The notes beneath the pieces are model-generated. The model was not told where the DNA came from. It searched no databases and worked only from the letters and a program-made list of their open reading frames with translations. A stretch of 64,000 bases of DNA, taken from contig NZ_QPMJ01000004.1 in assembly GCF_003369835.1 (NCBI RefSeq), positions 186,001 through 250,000 of the forward strand, in the 5' to 3' direction. The DNA is from Halorussus rarus. Its GTDB lineage: Archaea; Halobacteriota; Halobacteria; Halobacteriales; Haladaptataceae. The first letter of the stretch is position 1; each line of letters starts with the position of its first letter. This document shows, in pieces, positions 60,116 through 64,000 of this stretch. A program made the position numbers and the translations under genes.

Positions 60116-61324
60116 ATGGGGGAGACGCGGAACGGTCGCGGAGCGGCGTTGGTACCGAGCGGCGCGCGCGAACCGCCGGGGTACCAGTGCCTGCGGTCGC
60201 TGGGCCGGGCGGGCGTCCACACGATCTACGGGAAGAAGTACGACAGCGACACGATACCGGCGTCGCGCTACTGCGACGAGGCCGTCTCGCTCCCGGATCC
60301 CGACGAGGACATCCTCGCCTACCGCGACCGACTGGTCGAGATCGCGCGCCGGCCGGACGTGCGGACCATCGTTCCGACGAACGAGTACGACGCCTACGTC
60401 CTCTCGAAGTTCGACGACGCGTTCGCGGGCGAGGTGTCGCTGCCGGTGCCGCCGTTCGAGTCGCTGCGCACCGTCCACGACCGGATCCAGCTCGCGGCGG
60501 CGGCCGAGGCGGCGGGCGTGCCGGTGCCCGAGACCCGGACGTTCGACCAGGTCGACGACTGGGACCGGGAGCTGATAATCAAGTCGCGGTACAACCTGCT
60601 CGCGCACGACTACGACGAGTCGTGTCCGCGAGACGAGGTCGAGATCGTCAAGGACGTGACTTACCTCGAACCCGGCGAGGTTCCCGACCGCGAGGCGGTC
60701 GTCGACCGGATGTGCCACGTCCCCATCGTCCAGGAGTGCGTGCAACGGGCGGGCGAGTACATGGTGGGCGCGCTCTACGACCACGGCGAACCGGTCGCCA
60801 CGCTCCAGATACGCCAGATCCGCGAGGACTCGTACATGGGCGGCGGCGGGGTCTACCGCAAGTCGATGTACGACCCGGAGCTCGAACGGGTGGCCCGCGA
60901 CCTGCTCGACGAACTCGACTGGCACGGGCTGGCCTGTATCGAGTACATGGAGGACGAGGAGACCGGCGAGTACAAGCTCGCCGAGATCAACCCCCGGATG
61001 TGGCAGTCGCTCGTGCCGGCGGTCCGGGCGGGCGTGGACTTCCCGTACTACTACTGGCTGCTGGCGACGGGCCGGCGCGACCGCATCGAGCCCGAGCCCC
61101 GGGCCGGGGTCGGCAGCCACCTGATACGCGGCGAGGTCAACCACCTCCAGAGCATCGTCGAGGCCGAGTCCGACAGGGTCGAGCGGCCGAACCTCTACGC
61201 GACGGTCGGCGAGATGGTCGTCTCGACCGTGCTCGACCCGCGGTTCGACACGCTCCGGTTCGACGATCCGCGGCCGTTCGCCGAGGGGGTCCTGTCGGGG
61301 CTCCGCCACCGGATGAAGTCGTAG
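60116..61324 (+). CDS. ATP-grasp family carboxylate-amine ligase-like protein
   Basis: 402 aa from ATG 60116. Pre-ATP-grasp domain (ALVPSGAREPPGYQCLRSLGRAGVHTIYGKKYDSD), then an ATP-grasp domain: LIIKSRYNLLAHDY with the ATP lysine, VQECVQRAGEYMVGALYDHGEPVATLQIRQIR and metal ligands in CIEYMEDEETGEYKLAEINPRMW. Such enzymes join a carboxylate to an amine using acyl-phosphate. Beside two FemAB-like transferases it could make a peptide or amide substituent for a surface polymer. Substrate not predictable. Confidence 0.87.
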   Translation: MGETRNGRGAALVPSGAREPPGYQCLRSLGRAGVHTIYGKKYDSDTIPASRYCDEAVSLPDPDEDILAYRDRLVEIARRPDVRTIVPTNEYDAYVLSKFDDAFAGEVSLPVPPFESLRTVHDRIQLAAAAEAAGVPVPETRTFDQVDDWDRELIIKSRYNLLAHDYDESCPRDEVEIVKDVTYLEPGEVPDREAVVDRMCHVPIVQECVQRAGEYMVGALYDHGEPVATLQIRQIREDSYMGGGGVYRKSMYDPELERVARDLLDELDWHGLACIEYMEDEETGEYKLAEINPRMWQSLVPAVRAGVDFPYYYWLLATGRRDRIEPEPRAGVGSHLIRGEVNHLQSIVEAESDRVERPNLYATVGEMVVSTVLDPRFDTLRFDDPRPFAEGVLSGLRHRMKS

Positions 61325-61497
61325 CGACCGACTCCGCTCCGGACCGAATACGTATATGCGAGACGCACGTTCGACGTTCCATGGCGCCGCATCGACCGCA
61401 TCAACTTCCGGGGAGGCAGACTCGCCGTTCGACCGCAAGACCCGGTCCTCGTTCGACGGACCAGCGCGACCGACGGGGGCCGGAGGTGTGACCGCCC

Positions 61498-61719
61498 GTG
61501 GCTGACCGACTCCTCCCGTCCGCGGACGGCGTGCTGTTCGCGGTGCTGTGGGCGGGTATGGCGGGGTTCGTCGTCCTCCACAGCGTTACGCTGTTCGAGA
61601 GCACGGGCGAGCGCGCCGTCTCGCTTATCCGACTCGCGTGGTTCCTCGGACTCGGCGTCGTCGTCATCGCGGGTGCCTACGCCGTTGTTCGTGGCGATCT
61701 GACGGGGACCGATGCGTAG
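61498..61719 (+). CDS. Small two-helix membrane protein
   Basis: 73 aa, GTG start 61498. Two hydrophobic helices: GVLFAVLWAGMAGFVVLHSVTLF (about 11-33) and LIRLAWFLGLGVVVIAGAYAVV (about 43-64). Unrecognised. Follows the ATP-grasp gene by 173 bp. Confidence 0.6.
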   Translation: MADRLLPSADGVLFAVLWAGMAGFVVLHSVTLFESTGERAVSLIRLAWFLGLGVVVIAGAYAVVRGDLTGTDA

Positions 61720-61804
61720 GCACGCCCGTCGCTGACGTCGGTGAACCGTCGGCTGTGGCGCTCGTTTCACAACTGCCGCGTGGTGTGCGGCCTCAACGAG
61801 GTGG

Positions 61805-62767
61805 TTACTGGAGTCGGTTGAGCGTCCGCTTCGTCCACCGCGCGGCCTGGTACGTCGGCGGTCCGCCGACCGACGGCAGGAAGTGCTTGAAGAACTTGGG
61901 TTCGACCGGATACAGTCTCACCGCACGCTTCAGGAACGGTCGGCCCTCCCACACCCGATCGGCCATGACCAGTTCCTTCCCGACCCGGTAGGCGGTCCAC
62001 GCGCGCATCTTCCGCTCGAACACCGGGCCGAACTCGGCGGCGAGCGACCCGTACTTCTCGACGAAGAGAGGGTACGACTCGTCCTTCACTGCGTCCAGGT
62101 CGTCGGTGAGCCTGTCGCCGGAGTGTCTCGTGTACCGGAGTAGCGGTTCGGGCACGGCACCGAACCGGCAGTGGCGCGACAGGCGGACGTACCACTCCAG
62201 GTCCTGCCAACTCGGAAATCGCTCGTCGAATCCGCCGGTCGCTTCGACCACGTCCGCGTCGACCATCACGGCTGAACAGGAACCGACGACGTTCCGGCAG
62301 AGCAGCGTCTTGGTCAGCGCGGACCGCTTCCGGGGCATGTCGAACCTGGTCTTCTGCTGTATCTTGTTCCCCTCGTCGTCGACGACTTTGGACCCGGAGG
62401 TCACCAGTCCGACGTCGTCCTCACGGAACCGTTCGACGTGGCGGGCCACCTTCTCGGGTTCCCACCGGTCGTCGTCATCCAGCAGCGCGATGTAGTCGCC
62501 GGTCGCCTCCCGCATCCCCGTGTTCCTGGCGGCGGCGCCGCCCCTGTTCTCGTCGTGGCGGAGGACCTCGAACTTATCGAAGTGTCGGGCGTAGTCGTCG
62601 TCCAGTTGGTCCGCGACGGGTACCTCGGAGCAGTCGTCGACGACGACGAGTTCGATCGGGTCATAGGTCTGGTCGGCGACGGTTTCGATCGCGTCGGCCA
62701 GACGGTGAGCTCGGTTATATGTGGGTATGACAACGCTGACTACCGGACTCTGAGACGCCCCCATCAT
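61805..62767 (-). CDS. Family 2 glycosyltransferase
   Basis: 320 aa from ATG 62767 (an adjacent ATG at 62764 is equivalent); a TATA box 28 nt upstream predicts a leaderless message. GT-A fold: VVSVVIPTYNRAHRLADAIETVADQTYDPIELVVVDDCS at the nucleotide-sugar site, the DxD-like ALLDDDDRWEPEK for the metal, and FDERFPSWQDLEWYVRLSRH with the catalytic-base region. Transfers a sugar in surface-glycan assembly. Immediately downstream of the flippase on the same strand (51 bp). Confidence 0.93.
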   Translation of the reverse strand: MMGASQSPVVSVVIPTYNRAHRLADAIETVADQTYDPIELVVVDDCSEVPVADQLDDDYARHFDKFEVLRHDENRGGAAARNTGMREATGDYIALLDDDDRWEPEKVARHVERFREDDVGLVTSGSKVVDDEGNKIQQKTRFDMPRKRSALTKTLLCRNVVGSCSAVMVDADVVEATGGFDERFPSWQDLEWYVRLSRHCRFGAVPEPLLRYTRHSGDRLTDDLDAVKDESYPLFVEKYGSLAAEFGPVFERKMRAWTAYRVGKELVMADRVWEGRPFLKRAVRLYPVEPKFFKHFLPSVGGPPTYQAARWTKRTLNRLQ

Positions 62768-62790
62768 CTCGACGATATCACGGTCGGCAA

Positions 62791-62800
62791 GATAAACGTA
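62791..62800 (-). promoter_or_regulatory. TATA box of GT2 gene (leaderless)
   Basis: Minus strand TACGTTTATC, centred 28 nt before ATG 62767; the box lies in the short gap behind the flippase gene. Confidence 0.5.
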
Positions 62801-62817
62801 GTGGCTTTCAGGCGGCT

Positions 62818-64000
62818 TCACTCGGCGGATACGAAGGGAAACCGGGCGAGTGGAAGCTGTTCCATCAGTTCGTCCACTTCGCTCCGGTCGACGGCGCCGG
62901 TCGCGTAAGTGACCGCCGCGAACGCAAGAAAGCCCGCTGGCGGGACAACCACCAGCGAGAGGAGGTCCGACCGGATGGCGTCGGCGAGGAGGAATATCAC
63001 CGCCGCCGACGGGACCGCAGTCAGCGCTACGCGACCGAGTCGGAGATCGCCCGCCGGGTCGAACCCGATCTGTCGGGCGCTCCAGATGTGCAGCAACACC
63101 ATCGACCCGTACCCGACGCTGGTCGCGACGGCCGCCCCGATCATGCCGTACTGGGGTATCAGCACGAGGTTCAGCACGACGTTCAGCGTCGCTGCGACCC
63201 CCGTCGCGTAGATGAGGACGCGAAGTGACCCCTCGCCCTGGCCGATTGCGAAGATGGGCCGCGAGACCGCGAAACCGATCGCGCCGGGCAGCAGCACCAG
63301 CAGCGGTCCGACCGCGGGCGCGAACTCGTCGCCGAAGTACAGCGGGACGACGACGTCCGCGAGCGACGCCAGCCCGGTGGCGAGCAGGAGCGCGAACAGC
63401 AGGCAGTACCGCGTCGTCCGCGAGGCGAGTTCCGTAATGCGCTCGTGCCGGTCGTTCGACCAGAGTTGGGAGGTCGAGTGCAGCAGCACCATCTGGAGCG
63501 ACCGGGGAGCGAACCACATGAACTCCGCCATGACGAGCGCGGCCTTGTAGTAGCCCGTCCTGGTGCTGCCGACGAACGTCTTGAGCAACAGCACGTCGGT
63601 ATGGTACAGCGACGCCATCAGGAAGGTCAGGACGATGCTCAGCGAGTTGAACGAGAGGAGCTCGCGCCGCGGGAACTCCTCCTGGATGGGCGACATCACC
63701 GAGCCCAGCGAAATCTTCCGGTGGACGAGCATGAAGCCCCCGGCGGCGACCACCACCGTCGCCACGAACCGACCCAGCAACATCCCGTCGACGGCGTACC
63801 CGGCGGCAGCGAGCGAGAGCCCGATGCTCAGCAGGAGGACGAGCCGGAACAGTCGGATGGACTCGGAGAACTCCTCGTACCGGAACCCCATTAGCGCCCC
63901 GCGGCTGACCGCCCACACCTGCTTCGCGACGATGATGCCGGCCGCGATGTAGAAGTACGACTCGAACACCGGGCCGAACACCATCTGGACGATTCCGAAG
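62818..64000 (-). CDS. Polysaccharide flippase (Wzx/MATE-like), 5' end outside window
   Basis: At least 394 residues; the frame stays open to base 64000, so the start is beyond the window. About ten hydrophobic helices with polytopic-exporter features: QVWAVSRGALMGFRYEEFSESIRLFRLVLLLSIGLSLA, SFNSLSIVLTFLMASLYHTDVLLLKTFVGSTRTGYYKAALVMAEF and PQYGMIGAAVATSVGYGSMVLLHI. Predicted to flip lipid-linked oligosaccharide across the membrane for surface glycan assembly. Sits upstream of the GT2 gene in the same direction. Confidence 0.9.
   Translation of the reverse strand, partial: FGIVQMVFGPVFESYFYIAAGIIVAKQVWAVSRGALMGFRYEEFSESIRLFRLVLLLSIGLSLAAAGYAVDGMLLGRFVATVVVAAGGFMLVHRKISLGSVMSPIQEEFPRRELLSFNSLSIVLTFLMASLYHTDVLLLKTFVGSTRTGYYKAALVMAEFMWFAPRSLQMVLLHSTSQLWSNDRHERITELASRTTRYCLLFALLLATGLASLADVVVPLYFGDEFAPAVGPLLVLLPGAIGFAVSRPIFAIGQGEGSLRVLIYATGVAATLNVVLNLVLIPQYGMIGAAVATSVGYGSMVLLHIWSARQIGFDPAGDLRLGRVALTAVPSAAVIFLLADAIRSDLLSLVVVPPAGFLAFAAVTYATGAVDRSEVDELMEQLPLARFPFVSAE

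Overview
The window is chromosomal DNA of a halophilic archaeon (class Halobacteria). The signs are very high GC, strongly acidic proteins, Tat signal peptides followed by lipoboxes, an archaeal TFB, HTH-10 and HalOD1 proteins, TrkH/TrkA and APC-USP transporters, and TATA boxes 26-29 nt upstream of start codons (leaderless mRNAs). The genus cannot be fixed from the sequence alone. I found no tRNA, rRNA, CRISPR array, transposase or integrase.

Layout. (1) About 0-12 kb is an ion and amino-acid transport block. It has two tandem TrkH K+ transporters (the first cut by the window edge), a broken universal-stress-protein (USP) gene, two APC permeases fused to USP domains with a free USP between them, a third TrkH with a small membrane partner, and TrkA. 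(2) About 12-19.6 kb holds a DyP-like Tat lipoprotein and a P19-like Tat lipoprotein, both iron-linked families. They share an identical 20-nt element at identical distance from their start codons. Also here are an FAH-family hydrolase, a 7TM histidine kinase, a small zinc-finger protein, a solitary NuoH and an HTH-10 regulator. (3) About 19.6-25.3 kb is housekeeping and stress: DUF2267, two USPs flanking a VIT1/CCC1-DUF211 pair, DJ-1/PfpI, TFB and a phosphoribosyltransferase. It ends in an AT-rich gene-free stretch of about 600 bp.

(4) About 25.9-40.1 kb is a coherent catabolic island: an enolase-superfamily enzyme, an FAH hydrolase, a LarA-type racemase with its nickel-pincer residues conserved, two Gfo/Idh/MocA oxidoreductases, an IclR regulator, a complete NitT/TauT-type ABC importer, a MOFRL glycerate kinase and an ACMSD-like amidohydrolase. 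I read it as uptake and breakdown of an unidentified sugar acid or other hydroxy-acid, probably through dehydration, oxidation and diketo-acid hydrolysis. It is the best candidate in the window for an undescribed system. (5) About 40-51 kb holds small conserved haloarchaeal proteins, an AglF-like nucleotidyltransferase, a large Thr/Glu-repeat secreted protein, a MacB/FtsX-type ABC exporter set and a HalOD1 protein. (6) About 51-64 kb starts with a GH13 enzyme carrying an in-frame palindromic insert. A surface-polysaccharide locus follows: phosphodiesterase-like enzyme, methyltransferase, two FemAB/GNAT paralogues, a PP-loop-like enzyme, a truncated sugar O-acetyltransferase, an ATP-grasp ligase, a GT2 glycosyltransferase and a flippase cut by the window end.
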